Assembly: GCF_001074155.1 (NCBI RefSeq)
Contig: NZ_JUUZ01000023.1
Span: 1 to 64,000 of the forward strand
Length of the DNA: 64,000 nt
Reading direction: 5' to 3'
Source of the DNA: Streptococcus pseudopneumoniae
GTDB taxonomy: Bacteria; Bacillota; Bacilli; Lactobacillales; Streptococcaceae
Both the position numbers and the translations under genes were made by a program. Numbering within the stretch: the stretch's first letter is position 1; each line of letters starts with the position of its first letter. Below are positions 15,385-24,307 of the stretch, one piece after another. The notes under the pieces were generated by a model that did no database searches, was not told where the DNA came from, and was given only the letters and a program-made list of their open reading frames with translations.

Positions 15385-15472
15385 CGGAGAATAAGGGATT
15401 CGAACCCTTGTGCCGGTTACTCGACCTAACGATTTAGCAAACCGTCCTCTTCAGCCTCTTGAGTAATTCTCC
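15385..15472 (-). tRNA. tRNA-Ser, anticodon GCT
   Basis: An 88-nt class II tRNA. On the minus strand GGAGAAT pairs with ATTCTCC, the anticodon loop TTGCTAA gives GCT at 15436-15438, and GGGTTCGAATCCC forms the T arm. It starts 38 bases after the tmRNA 3' end with no terminator visible between, so processing from one precursor is likely. Confidence 0.95.
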
Positions 15473-15510
15473 AAAAATACTTTTGTCGTATTTTACAAAA
15501 TTTTATAGAA

Positions 15511-15855
15511 TGGAGCCGGTGGGAGTCGAACCCACGTCCAAACACCTGCCAACATATTTGTCTACAACCATAGGTTATGTATTGTTTTAACAGTCCCTCG
15601 ACACATAACTCAAGCCCAGGAACTGCGAGCCTATCAATCTCTTATCAAACTGCTAGACAAAGTTTGATCGTATCTCGCTAATAATAAGACCTGTCATCAG
15701 ACACGAGCAATCCGAGTCGGGTCACGCCTGCTGGTTTTTAGGCAGCTAGAGCGTAAGAAGTGTTATTTTTTGCAGTTATATTTAACTGAGCGTTTACGTC
15801 GCCACACGAGTCGCAAAATATGCCTCATAATGCCTGTCGAATCCGTAACGACCCC
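15511..15855 (-). ncRNA. ssrA: Transfer-messenger RNA (tmRNA)
   Basis: The minus strand begins GGGGTCGTTACGGATTCGAC and ends with GGGTTCGACTCCCACCGGC then TCCA, giving the tRNA-Ala-like ends. Length is 345 nt. The tag reading frame at 15738-15773 encodes AKNNTSYALAA followed by TAA. It rescues stalled ribosomes together with SmpB (not in the window) and marks the peptide for proteolysis. Confidence 0.97.
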
Positions 15856-15870
15856 AAAGACAATAAAAAT

Positions 15871-15899
15871 ATTATACCTTATCTAAGCTAAAAAATCAA
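15871..15899 (-). promoter_or_regulatory. ssrA promoter
   Basis: Minus strand TTGATT (15894-15899) and TATAAT (15871-15876) with a 17-base spacer, 15 bases upstream of the mature 5' end. Confidence 0.75.
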
Positions 15900-15915
15900 A
15901 AAAGCAAGTAGATGC

Positions 15916-16551
15916 CTAGAAAATGTAATCTTTCAAGGCTTCCGATAGAATATGATAACCCGAGACACTGAGGTGAAGGCCATCTGTTGTGTACCCCTCC
16001 TTGAGCTGTCCTTCCTGATCAAGTAATTTCTCAAAAACAGACACATATTCTACCTGCATATAGGCTGAAGCTAGCTCTTGATAGGCTTGATTCCACGCCT
16101 TGATTTTCTCATTAGTACGAATGTAAACAATCTGTTTGAAGTTCTCACTCTCATTGACCGGTAATATAGAAACTAGCTTTATTTGTGACAGCGGATAGTC
16201 ACGAGAAATACTTTGAATCACGCTTTCAAGATTGTTTAGTGTTTCCGTCATTGGAACATCTTTTCCAATGTCATTTGTCCCAATCAAAAGCACAATCTGA
16301 TCCACCGCATCACCATAGAGATGAGCATCCAGGTTATCTAGCAAAAGTCCAGTCTGATAACCTCGAATCCCTCGATTCACAATCGTCTTTGATGTACCAA
16401 GTAGCTCTTGTAATGGGTAGTACTCAATAATAGAATCTCCGATAAAAATGATATTTGGTTCGATTACTGAAATACGATTAAGTTCACGATACTTGGTTTG
16501 GATTTTCTCTTGCTCTTTTAAGAGCCAGTTTTCTAATAGTTGTACTGCCAA
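15916..16551 (-). CDS. SGNH/GDSL-type hydrolase (esterase or acetylhydrolase)
   Basis: A 211-residue protein with the SGNH blocks: IIFIGDSII with nucleophile Ser40, the glycine block RGIRGYQ, GTNDIGKD (Asn block), and the C-terminal DGLHLSVSGYHIL carrying the Asp-x-x-His pair. No signal peptide is evident, so it is probably cytoplasmic. Pneumococcal homologues have been labelled platelet-activating-factor acetylhydrolase-like on weak grounds. It begins 1 base after the stop of the Cof-type gene and is likely cotranscribed with it. The substrate is unknown. Confidence 0.9.
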   Translation of the reverse strand: MAVQLLENWLLKEQEKIQTKYRELNRISVIEPNIIFIGDSIIEYYPLQELLGTSKTIVNRGIRGYQTGLLLDNLDAHLYGDAVDQIVLLIGTNDIGKDVPMTETLNNLESVIQSISRDYPLSQIKLVSILPVNESENFKQIVYIRTNEKIKAWNQAYQELASAYMQVEYVSVFEKLLDQEGQLKEGYTTDGLHLSVSGYHILSEALKDYIF

Positions 16552-16552
16552 G

Positions 16553-17380
16553 TTATTCTCCTCTTTCTAGCCAGTTTTCTAAAACTTGGTAAACACCCGC
16601 CTGACTGTTGGCTGGGGCTATTTTTGTAGCTACTTCTTTAACAGCATCTTCTGCATTTTCCATGGCATATGAAATACCTGCCAACTCTAACATTTCAATG
16701 TCATTTTCACTATCACCAAAGGCCATGATTTGTTCAGGTTTTAAATTCCAACGTTTGAGCAATTCTTCTAGGCCCCACGCCTTATGAATCCCATCTTGTA
16801 AGATATCAATACAACCATAACCGCTGGAAACAGCTCGCACATGCCCATCAAATAAGTCATTAATTTCCTGTAAAACCGAATCGGATCGTTCTTCACCAAC
16901 TACCATACTCATCTTGAGAACACCACCGAAGAGATTAGAGTCAAATTCATTAACAAAATTCATTCGTTGATAGAGCTTCTCAATCATCTCCGGAGTCATA
17001 AATTTATCTAGTTCTGTAAAAACAGTACCTTCCTTTACAAAGCCACCATTCATACCAGTTACGACAAACTGATCCTGACATTCTCTACCTTTAAAATGGT
17101 CCAAAGCCCTATCAACCATGGCATCATCCCAAGTTTGTGCTTGTAGCAATTCATCATTTTCGAATATACGGGCACCATTAGCAACTACGAGAACGACTCT
17201 TTCTACAAGATACTTCAGTAATTGTCGCATGCGATGAACTTCATTTCCCGTTGCAATAACAAAACGAATACCACGTTGATCCAGCTGATCCAAAATTTTC
17301 TCTAGACGAGGTAGGTCCAGTTGTCCTTGAGGATCTAACAAGGTTCCATCCATATCTGTTGCTATTATCTTAATATCCAT
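16553..17380 (-). CDS. Cof-type HAD-IIB family phosphatase
   Basis: A 275-residue HAD hydrolase: motif I DMDGTLLD at 8-15, motif II near FVIATGN, and the motif III/IV block FGDSENDIEML near 214. The C2-type cap between motifs defines the Cof/IIB subfamily, which dephosphorylates sugar phosphates or flavin and pyridoxal phosphates. The substrate cannot be told from sequence. It sits between the CapA-like gene and the GDSL gene in one minus-strand run. Confidence 0.92.
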   Translation of the reverse strand: MDIKIIATDMDGTLLDPQGQLDLPRLEKILDQLDQRGIRFVIATGNEVHRMRQLLKYLVERVVLVVANGARIFENDELLQAQTWDDAMVDRALDHFKGRECQDQFVVTGMNGGFVKEGTVFTELDKFMTPEMIEKLYQRMNFVNEFDSNLFGGVLKMSMVVGEERSDSVLQEINDLFDGHVRAVSSGYGCIDILQDGIHKAWGLEELLKRWNLKPEQIMAFGDSENDIEMLELAGISYAMENAEDAVKEVATKIAPANSQAGVYQVLENWLERGE

Positions 17381-17401
17381 CTTGCTCCTCTTTTTTAGTC
17401 A

Positions 17402-18721
17402 CTACCATTTCAAACCTACATGCTCATTCATTTCTTTATAGGCTGTATCAATCCGTTCCTTGGTGGCCTCGTCTAACTGACTACGGTATTTCCCACCCTC
17501 TATAAAATCTTCCAAGATATAGGTTTGGTATAGATAAAGTGGGTATCCTTCTGGAGAATAACCTCCCTTAGGAGTCCGACTCACCCAACTTGGATGTGCT
17601 TGAGCCGTCTCGATAGTTGTTTTACCAGATTTTTTCTTAATGGTCACATCCATGAGGACTCCACGTTCCGTCCACTTAGCATTTTCAACATCCTGCATGG
17701 TTTCAATTCGTTGATTTGAGATAAAATTCCCCATAGAGTAGATGATAAGCTTTTTATCACCGTTTTTTTCAACCGTTTCAGCTGGTTCAACAACGTGAGG
17801 GTGACCACCAAAGATAATATCTGCTCCCCAATCAATCATTTTATGGTAAAGTTTCTTTTGCTCCTCAGTCGGCTCAATTTGATACTCAACTCCCATCTGA
17901 GGCATGATAATTGTAATATCCGCCTCCTTCTCTGCTCGTTCAATTTCAGCCTTCATTTTATCTTCATTTAAGTCTGAAAGATAGCGATCATAATCCTCTT
18001 GAGAAATGCTTTGTTCAATTCCGTTAAAACCATAGGAATAAGCTAAAAGGGCAACTTTAATCCCATTGACTTCCTTGATGACAATAGGTGCTTTATCTCG
18101 TGGTTCATGAGTGTAGACTCCGATTGGTGTCATTCCAGCTTTTTCAATCGCATCTGCGGTTGAAACTACTCCCTCAATTTGAGAATCCAAGATATGATTA
18201 TGAGCCAAGTCTAGCACTTGATACCCTGCATCTTTTATAGCGTCCATGACTTCACCAGGTGCATTAAATAAGGGGTAACCTGCAAGATAGTGATCTTTAT
18301 TTACAGTTCCTTCAAAATCACCAATGACCAAGTCAGCTTGCTTAAGCCAAGGCTTTACGTATTCAAAATTTTCATGGAAATCATAGGTACCATCTGATTT
18401 TTTGGCTGAAATATAGATAATGTCATGATAGAGCAAATCACCATTGGCCATGATCCGAGCACTTGTTTCTTGCTCTGTTGCCGTAGTTTTCTCCTTAAAA
18501 TCAGCTGTCTGACTTACGACAGTTGTACTACTACTGGTCAATGGAAATCCCTTTAGCCCCTCGGCTAATAAAGTCAAAGCCATTGAGATTGCAACGGCAA
18601 TCAACAAAACAGCGATAAAGGTTTTATTACTCCATTGGTGATAGTTCCTAAAAAATCGAATCAATTTCCCGACAAGCCGAAAGATAGGACCATTTTGATT
18701 TCTACTACTGCGTTTTTCCAT
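17402..18721 (-). CDS. CapA/PgsA family protein
   Basis: The start at 18721 is favoured over one 27 bases upstream because AGGAG lies 7 nt before it; this gives 439 residues. An N-terminal anchor (about 33-53) leaves the rest outside the membrane. The domain has the CapA family pattern of metallophosphoesterase-like motifs: IMANGDLLYHD, VIGDFEGTVN, DLAHNHILD and GGHPHVVEP. CapA/PgsA members act in poly-gamma-glutamate capsules of bacilli. No capB/capC partner lies nearby, so the role here is unknown. Confidence 0.9.
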   Translation of the reverse strand: MEKRSSRNQNGPIFRLVGKLIRFFRNYHQWSNKTFIAVLLIAVAISMALTLLAEGLKGFPLTSSSTTVVSQTADFKEKTTATEQETSARIMANGDLLYHDIIYISAKKSDGTYDFHENFEYVKPWLKQADLVIGDFEGTVNKDHYLAGYPLFNAPGEVMDAIKDAGYQVLDLAHNHILDSQIEGVVSTADAIEKAGMTPIGVYTHEPRDKAPIVIKEVNGIKVALLAYSYGFNGIEQSISQEDYDRYLSDLNEDKMKAEIERAEKEADITIIMPQMGVEYQIEPTEEQKKLYHKMIDWGADIIFGGHPHVVEPAETVEKNGDKKLIIYSMGNFISNQRIETMQDVENAKWTERGVLMDVTIKKKSGKTTIETAQAHPSWVSRTPKGGYSPEGYPLYLYQTYILEDFIEGGKYRSQLDEATKERIDTAYKEMNEHVGLKW

Positions 18722-18880
18722 CTTTTTTCTCCTTGCTTTTTGATGCAAGTCTCCTTATCTTATTATACCACAGACAAATGGGTATTTTCTTTTATTCTAT
18801 TATTTTTTAACGGCTTCTGTCACTTTCTTTCTCATCTGTTTTGTGTTATCATGTAATTGTAATGGAAGGAAGGAGAGAAC

Positions 18881-19492
18881 ATGTCTGCTATAGAACGTAT
18901 TACAAAAGCTTCTCATTTAATCGATATGAAAGATATTATTCGCGAGGGCAATCCAACCCTACGTGCTGTTGCTGAGGAGGTCACTTTCCCATTGAGTGAT
19001 CAAGATATTATCCTCGGTGAGAAAATGATGCAATTTTTGAAACATTCACAAGACCCAGTTATGGCTGAAAAGTTAGGTCTTCGTGGAGGTGTTGGACTTG
19101 CAGCACCACAATTGGACATCTCAAAACGCATCATCGCTGTTTTGGTTCCAAATATCACTGAGGATGGTGAAACACCTCAGGAAGCCTATGATTTACAAGC
19201 TGTTATGTACAATCCTAAGATTGTTTCACACTCAGTTCAAGATGCTGCTCTAGGCGAGGGAGAAGGTTGTCTATCAGTCGATCGAGCTGTACCTGGTTAT
19301 GTTATCCGTCATGCTCGAGTGACTGTTGACTACTTTGACAAGGATGGCGAAAAACATCGTATCAAGCTAAAAGGCTACAACTCAATCGTTGTCCAACATG
19401 AAATTGACCACTTAAATGGTATTATGTTTTACGATCGAATTAACGAAAAAGATCCCTTTGAAATCAAAGAAGGCCTACTCATTCTCGAATAA
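18881..19492 (+). CDS. def: Peptide deformylase
   Basis: The 203-residue enzyme removes the formyl group from nascent proteins. The three active-site motifs are present: GVGLAAPQ at 70-77, EGCLSV with metal ligand Cys130, and QHEIDH with ligands His173 and His177 and catalytic Glu174. The long insert between motifs 1 and 2 marks the type 2 Gram-positive form. The ATG at 18881 has a strong GGAAGGAAGGAG upstream. An extended -10 TGTTATCAT lies at 18844-18852. It is followed by its own terminator. Confidence 0.97.
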   Translation: MSAIERITKASHLIDMKDIIREGNPTLRAVAEEVTFPLSDQDIILGEKMMQFLKHSQDPVMAEKLGLRGGVGLAAPQLDISKRIIAVLVPNITEDGETPQEAYDLQAVMYNPKIVSHSVQDAALGEGEGCLSVDRAVPGYVIRHARVTVDYFDKDGEKHRIKLKGYNSIVVQHEIDHLNGIMFYDRINEKDPFEIKEGLLILE

Positions 19493-19494
19493 AG

Positions 19495-19521
19495 AAAATC
19501 CCGTTGCAATACGGGGTTTTA
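19495..19521 (+). terminator. Intrinsic terminator of def
   Basis: AAAATCCCGT pairs with ACGGGGTTTT directly after the def stop codon. The rlmB -10 element begins within a few bases of its end. Confidence 0.75.
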
Positions 19522-19530
19522 TGTTATAAT
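19522..19530 (+). promoter_or_regulatory. Extended -10 promoter of rlmB, leaderless geometry
   Basis: TGTTATAAT is followed by AGAGCC and then ATG, so transcription should begin at the start codon. There is no ribosome site. TTGCAA at 19504-19509 could serve as a weak -35 (15-base spacer). Confidence 0.7.
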
Positions 19531-19536
19531 AGAGCC

Positions 19537-20265
19537 ATGAAAACAAATGATATTGTCTATGGCGTTCACGCCGTTACGGAAGCACTTTTAGCAAACACAG
19601 GAAATAAACTCTATCTCCAAGATGATCTACGAGGAAAAAATGTAGAAAAGGTTAAGGAACTAGCTACAGAAAAGAAAGTATCTATCTCTTGGACTTCAAA
19701 AAAATCACTTTCTGAAATGACTGAGGGTGCTATTCACCAAGGTTTTGTTTTGCGTGTTTCTGAATTTGCCTATACAGAACTTGAGCAGATTCTTACAAAA
19801 ACACGCCAAGAAGAAAACCCACTACTGCTAATTCTTGATGGTTTAACAGACCCACATAATCTCGGTTCTATCTTGAGAACAGCGGATGCAACCAATGTTT
19901 CAGGTGTTATTATTCCCAAACACCGAGCTGTCGGCGTCACTCCTGTCGTAGCAAAAACAGCAACAGGTGCGATTGAACATGTTCCTATTGCCCGAGTCAC
20001 TAATCTTAGTCAAACCTTGGACAAACTCAAAGACGAGGGATTCTGGACTTTTGGAACTGATATGAACGGAACACCTTGCCATAAATGGAATACAAGTGGC
20101 AAAGTTGCTCTCATTATCGGAAATGAAGGAAAAGGTATTTCAAGTAACATCAAGAAGCAAGTGGACGAGATGATAACTATTCCAATGAATGGACATGTAC
20201 AAAGCCTCAATGCCAGTGTTGCTGCTGCTATTCTTATGTACGAAGTCTTCCGCAATCGATTATAA
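19537..20265 (+). CDS. rlmB: 23S rRNA 2'-O-methyltransferase, TrmH/SpoU family (RlmB)
   Basis: A 242-residue SPOUT methyltransferase. An N-terminal substrate-binding domain (about 1-75) is followed by the trefoil-knot domain with LLILDGLTDPHNLGSILRTA, ALIIGNEGKGIS and SLNASVAAAILMYE. It methylates a ribose in 23S rRNA using S-adenosylmethionine. The ATG at 19537 is preferred over an in-frame TTG at 19504, which lies inside the def terminator. RlmB is the best match; other TrmH-like enzymes are possible. Confidence 0.92.
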   Translation: MKTNDIVYGVHAVTEALLANTGNKLYLQDDLRGKNVEKVKELATEKKVSISWTSKKSLSEMTEGAIHQGFVLRVSEFAYTELEQILTKTRQEENPLLLILDGLTDPHNLGSILRTADATNVSGVIIPKHRAVGVTPVVAKTATGAIEHVPIARVTNLSQTLDKLKDEGFWTFGTDMNGTPCHKWNTSGKVALIIGNEGKGISSNIKKQVDEMITIPMNGHVQSLNASVAAAILMYEVFRNRL

Positions 20266-20305
20266 AAAAGTGAGGTTGGGACAAAAGATCCCGACCTCAC
20301 TTTTT
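20265..20305. terminator. Bidirectional terminator after rlmB
   Basis: AAAAAGTGAGGTTGGGA pairs with TCCCGACCTCACTTTTT around a CAAAAGA loop. It can serve rlmB on the plus strand. Confidence 0.88.
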
Positions 20306-20307
20306 AT

Positions 20308-20443
20308 TAGCAATCAAACTTTGACGCGGTAGCTGATTGAACTTTTTGTTCGTCTTTTAGACTCCAAAAAGCTCCTAATCATCCTCGCGGGGCTGGGACT
20401 ACGAAATCGAGACTTTGTCTATCGATTTCTGTCCCACCGCCTT
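20308..20443. repeat. Probable dispersed intergenic repeat with large hairpin
   Basis: Between the rlmB terminator and trxB lies non-coding DNA with a second hairpin, GGGACTACGAAATCGA (20395-20410) against TCGATTTCTGTCCC (20422-20435). Phrases such as GTGGGACAGAAATCGATAG are familiar to me from many intergenic spaces of mitis-group streptococci. Only one copy is seen in this window, so its repeat nature rests on recollection. It may also end trxB transcripts. Confidence 0.5.
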
Positions 20444-20444
20444 T

Positions 20445-21356
20445 TTAACTATGTTCAGTAATATATTTATAGGCTTCTTGACCTGCAATAGCTCCATCTC
20501 CAACTGCTGTTGTAACTTGGCGAAGGTCTTTCTGACGAACATCTCCAACTGCAAAGACACCTGCAACACTTGTCTTCATGTGGTCATCTGTCACAATCCA
20601 ACCTGACTCATCTTGGATTTGTAAATCTTTTGTAAAATCGCTAACTGGATCTAAACCAACATAGATGAAGACACCTCCAAAGGCATGTTCAGTCACTTGA
20701 TTTGTTTTAACATTTTCAATGACAACTGACTCCACACGGTTTTCACCCTTGATTTCTTTGACAACAGAATCCCAAATGAAGTTGATTTTATCATTGGCAA
20801 AGGCGCGGTCTTGCAATACTCTTTGAGCACGAAGTTCATCACGACGGTGAACGATGGTTACAGATTTGGCGAACTGTGTTAAGAAGATTGCTTCTTCAAC
20901 AGCCGAATCTCCTCCACCTACAACCAACAAATCTTGGTCACGGAAAAAGGCTCCATCACAAACCGCACAGTAGGAAACTCCACGACTATTCAGTTCTTCT
21001 TCTCCTGGAACTCCTAAGAGGCGATGTTTTGAACCAGTCGCTACGATAACTGTGCGCGTTTCAAATTCTTCATCGTCTGTGATTACTTTCTTAACATCAT
21101 CATGGTTCTCAATATCTTTTACAAAGCCATAGAGATGTTCGACACCTAGATTTTCAAGAGGTTCAAACATCTTTTCTGCTAACTCAGGTCCACTAATGTT
21201 AGCATAACCTGGATAGTTTTCAATGTCAGAAGTATTGTTCATCTGACCGCCAGGAAGACCACCTTCAATCAAAGCTACTTTGAGATTGCTGCGAGCTGCA
21301 TACAAGGCTGCAGTCATCCCAGCAGGACCTGCACCGATAATAATCGTATCGTACAT
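20445..21356 (-). CDS. trxB: Thioredoxin reductase
   Basis: A 303-residue flavoprotein. It has FAD-binding GAGPAGMTAALYAAR at 8-22, the redox-active pair Cys130-x-x-Cys133 (CAVCDG), NADPH-binding GGGDSAVEEA, and the C-terminal FAVGDVR. It reduces thioredoxin with NADPH in the cytoplasm. The ATG follows a GAAGG ribosome site. The small membrane gene and tcyBC lie upstream on the same strand; a cystine importer next to a disulfide reductase is a sensible pairing. Confidence 0.96.
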   Translation of the reverse strand: MYDTIIIGAGPAGMTAALYAARSNLKVALIEGGLPGGQMNNTSDIENYPGYANISGPELAEKMFEPLENLGVEHLYGFVKDIENHDDVKKVITDDEEFETRTVIVATGSKHRLLGVPGEEELNSRGVSYCAVCDGAFFRDQDLLVVGGGDSAVEEAIFLTQFAKSVTIVHRRDELRAQRVLQDRAFANDKINFIWDSVVKEIKGENRVESVVIENVKTNQVTEHAFGGVFIYVGLDPVSDFTKDLQIQDESGWIVTDDHMKTSVAGVFAVGDVRQKDLRQVTTAVGDGAIAGQEAYKYITEHS

Positions 21357-21421
21357 TCTATTTCCTTCTTTCTTGTTGTAACTATTCTTATTCTAACGGA
21401 TAAAATCCTATTTGACAACTA

Positions 21422-21646
21422 TTAAGCCTTGAGAACCAACAAGATGCTCATGGTTGCAAAAGACAATACTGGAATTGTTAGAACTCCAATCATAATCATA
21501 TCATAGAGGTGAGCCTGACGCTCCTTAGCAGTTTTATCGACACCTGACAGGGCTCTAAAACCAATCCAAATCCCTAAGACAACCAAGACTAGTAAAATCG
21601 TCAAAACCAAACTCTCTAAATACAAAGCAAATAGCTGAACTAGCAT
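21422..21646 (-). CDS. Small membrane protein, DUF4059 type
   Basis: A 74-residue protein with two hydrophobic segments (about 8-32 and 52-72) around a short hydrophilic loop (GVDKTAKERQAHLYD). It resembles the streptococcal DUF4059 family, function unknown. The start at 21646 is chosen because GAGAGAG precedes it; an in-frame ATG 12 bases upstream has no ribosome site. It is placed between trxB and tcyC. Confidence 0.8.
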   Translation of the reverse strand: MLVQLFALYLESLVLTILLVLVVLGIWIGFRALSGVDKTAKERQAHLYDMIMIGVLTIPVLSFATMSILLVLKA

Positions 21647-21725
21647 GCTCTCTCTCATTTCTATTATTTTTAAAGAGCAAACCCAGTTAGCTTAGCCAAC
21701 TGAGTTTTTCTTATCTTCTATTATA

Positions 21726-22469
21726 TCAGATATAGGTCCGTTTGTAACTAGCAAAGAACTCTTTTGTTCGTTCTTCTTTAGGATGGTTGATAATCTCATC
21801 CGGTGTTCCAGATTCAATAATCTTTCCTTTATCCAAGAATAAAACCTTATCAGCTACTTGAGCAACAAATGACATATCGTGACTAACCAAAACCATAGTT
21901 TGACCTGATTTTGCAGCATTAGCAATCGATCTTTCTACCTCACCAACCAATTCTGGGTCCAGTGCTGAAGTCGGTTCATCCAAGAGTAAGACGTCTGGTT
22001 TCATGGCTAGAGCACGAGCTATAGCGACCCGTTGTTTTTGTCCTCCAGACAAGTGACGCGGATAATGCTGTTCACGATCAGAAAGCCCAACCTTAGCTAG
22101 TTCTTCCTTAGCAATTTCAGTCGCTTCTTCGTCCGATAATTTTTTAACTACCACCAAGCCTTCTTTAACATTATCTAGCGCTGTTCTACGCTCAAATAAA
22201 TTAAACTGTTGGAAAACCATCGATAATTTACGACGAAGAGTTAGAATTTCTTCTTGCGTAATTTGAGAAAAATCAACTTTGAAATCATCAATCTGAATAC
22301 TTCCACTATCAGGAGTTTCTAGATAGTTTAGGCTACGAAGAAAAGTTGATTTCCCAGCTCCTGAAGAACCAATTAAGGCAACAACTTCTCCTTTTTGAAT
22401 ATCTAAATTCAGATGATCCAAAACAGTTTGACCTGAAAAGGATTTGCTTAAATTTGAAATTTTAATCAT
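21726..22469 (-). CDS. tcyC: Amino acid ABC transporter ATPase, probably cystine (TcyC)
   Basis: A 247-residue ABC ATPase of the polar amino acid class: Walker A GSSGAGKS at 33-40, Q loop VFQQFNLF, signature LSGGQKQRVAIARAL, Walker B VLLLDEPTSALD, and the H-loop LVSHD. It shares one base with tcyB (TAATG), so translation is coupled. From recollection the pneumococcal pair in this position next to trxB is TcyBC, which takes up cystine with a solute-binding protein encoded elsewhere. The substrate is inferred from that. Confidence 0.9.
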   Translation of the reverse strand: MIKISNLSKSFSGQTVLDHLNLDIQKGEVVALIGSSGAGKSTFLRSLNYLETPDSGSIQIDDFKVDFSQITQEEILTLRRKLSMVFQQFNLFERRTALDNVKEGLVVVKKLSDEEATEIAKEELAKVGLSDREQHYPRHLSGGQKQRVAIARALAMKPDVLLLDEPTSALDPELVGEVERSIANAAKSGQTMVLVSHDMSFVAQVADKVLFLDKGKIIESGTPDEIINHPKEERTKEFFASYKRTYI

Positions 22470-23269
22470 TAGCGAAGCTCTCCTTTCACATCTGTCTCAA
22501 CATTATCTGGTGCTGTAATAGCCATTTTTCTTTCAATGAAACGGCCAAGATTTTCAATAACGATATTTACCACCCAGTAGACGAGAGCTACTGAGATGAA
22601 ACGTTCAAAGTAACGATAGTCTGCACCACCCAAAATCTGAGCTTGGGCAAAGACTTCTACAACACCTGCACTGAAAGCTAGGGAAGTCCCCTTGGTCAAG
22701 CCAATCAAGGAGTTAATCAAGGTTGGTGTTGCAACTACTGCTGCATTGGGAATAATCACACGACGATAAACTTGCGCACGTGTCATACCAAGACTACGAG
22801 CAGCTTCAATCTCACCTGGATTTACAGAAAGAATTGCCGCACGAAGAGTTTCGCTGGCATAGGCTGCCTCGTTAAAAGCAAAAGCCACAATCGCAAATGT
22901 TGCTGCTGGAATAGCATTAATGTTCAGAGAAGTTCCCCATTGTTGATTCAAGGCTTTCAAAGCTAATGGAATCCCGTAATAAGTCAACATCAGTTGAACT
23001 AAAATTGGGGTTCCTTTTAGGAAACTAACAAAAAAAGCTTGTAATGGGTAAATAAATCTAACTCGGTTGATTTTCACGATAGCAAAGACTAGGGCTAGCA
23101 TGATACCAAAAAAGGCACCAAATACCGTTAACATCAATGTTGTAGGTAATTGCTGTACAATTCTTGGAATCCCATCAAAGACAGAACGCCAACTAAAAAG
23201 TTTGCCATCTGGAATATATTGCATCAAATTTTGATACCAATCAGATGCTAAAATCGTTGTAACATTCAT
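22469..23269 (-). CDS. tcyB: Amino acid ABC transporter permease, probably cystine (TcyB)
   Basis: A 266-residue His/Glu/Gln/Arg-type permease with about five membrane spans. The coupling-helix motif EAARSLGMTRAQVYRRVIIP that contacts the ATPase is clear. GAGAGGATG upstream supports the ATG at 23269, and an extended -10 TGATAGAAT lies upstream. No substrate-binding protein gene is adjacent, as in the split pneumococcal cystine system. Confidence 0.9.
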   Translation of the reverse strand: MNVTTILASDWYQNLMQYIPDGKLFSWRSVFDGIPRIVQQLPTTLMLTVFGAFFGIMLALVFAIVKINRVRFIYPLQAFFVSFLKGTPILVQLMLTYYGIPLALKALNQQWGTSLNINAIPAATFAIVAFAFNEAAYASETLRAAILSVNPGEIEAARSLGMTRAQVYRRVIIPNAAVVATPTLINSLIGLTKGTSLAFSAGVVEVFAQAQILGGADYRYFERFISVALVYWVVNIVIENLGRFIERKMAITAPDNVETDVKGELR

Positions 23270-23425
23270 AGAAACATCCTCTCAAGATAATGATTCATTC
23301 TATCATACTTATGCTCTAATTAAAAATATTTGCTACGAGCATATCAGATTTCATCTACCCTCTAGTTTATCATACTTTAAAAGTGGGAGGTTATATATTT
23401 TATCTATCAAGGAGATAGAAAAAAA

Positions 23426-23782
23426 CTAATTCAAATCCAAGTTATTGTATGTTTTACGATAGCCAATTTGTTTTACAAGACCATTTTCAACTAGTATTGG
23501 ACGTTTCAATAGCATACCATCACTGGCCAAGAGTTTGGCTACTTCTTTGTTTGACAATGTCCCAACCTTATCTTTCAATCCGAGTTCACGATATTTGATG
23601 CCACTAGTATTGAAAAATTGCTTCAATTCAAATCCCGAAGTTTCGAGCCAGTTTAAAATGACCTTTTCACTCGGAGTCTCTTCAACGATATGAACGTCTT
23701 TATATTCTAGTCCGAGTTGATCTAATTCTTTCTTTGCTTTTTTACAAGTTGTACATTTTGGATATTCGATAAATTCTAACAT
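23426..23782 (-). CDS. ArsC/Spx family thioredoxin-fold protein
   Basis: A 118-residue protein with the redox motif Cys10-Thr-Thr-Cys13 (YPKCTTCKKA) and the family LKRPILVENG segment near the C-terminus. It belongs to the arsenate reductase / Spx / YffB fold group. It lacks features that would single out Spx itself, and no ars genes are near. A general thiol reductase or regulator role is possible. It is 12 bases downstream of ogt and likely cotranscribed. Confidence 0.88.
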   Translation of the reverse strand: MLEFIEYPKCTTCKKAKKELDQLGLEYKDVHIVEETPSEKVILNWLETSGFELKQFFNTSGIKYRELGLKDKVGTLSNKEVAKLLASDGMLLKRPILVENGLVKQIGYRKTYNNLDLN

Positions 23783-23794
23783 TTTCTTCTCTTT

Positions 23795-24307
23795 CTATTT
23801 TTTATTTTCTTGATAACTTGCACCTTCATGCCTCAAGAGCCAAGCCTTCTTTTCGAGTCCCCAAGCATAGCCTGTCAGACGTCCTCCAGCACCTAGCACA
23901 CGGTGACAAGGCACAAGGATAGACCAGGGATTGCGACCTACTGCTCCTCCGATTGCTTGGGTAGAAGCTACTTGCAAGTCCTTAGCTATGTGTCCATAAG
24001 TAACAGTCTGCCCAAAAGGAATTCCACGCAAGTAGTTCCAGACTCTTTTTTCAAAGTCACTACCGACAGGAGCTAAAGGTAATCCAGATAAGTCTTGATC
24101 TTGCCCCTTAAAATAAGTCTCTAAATAGGAAGTAATTTGATTTAAAATGGGATGACTGTCAACAACAGTTACATCATTTTCAGATAATCCCTTCTCAAAA
24201 TCGCTCTCTTCTTCAATCCATATCCCAAACAAATAGTGGTCATCTGCTAGCAGAGATAGGGGGCCAATCGGTGACTTGTATAGCATCTTTGCATACTTCT
24301 TAGGCAT
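23795..24307 (-). CDS. ogt: Methylated-DNA--protein-cysteine methyltransferase
   Basis: A 170-residue suicide DNA repair protein that moves alkyl groups from O6-guanine onto its own cysteine. The active site is Cys134 in LVPCHRVLGAGG, and the helix-turn-helix arginine-finger region FGQTVTYGHIA precedes it. It overlaps the acetyltransferase gene by 8 bases, indicating translational coupling. Confidence 0.95.
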   Translation of the reverse strand: MPKKYAKMLYKSPIGPLSLLADDHYLFGIWIEEESDFEKGLSENDVTVVDSHPILNQITSYLETYFKGQDQDLSGLPLAPVGSDFEKRVWNYLRGIPFGQTVTYGHIAKDLQVASTQAIGGAVGRNPWSILVPCHRVLGAGGRLTGYAWGLEKKAWLLRHEGASYQENKK

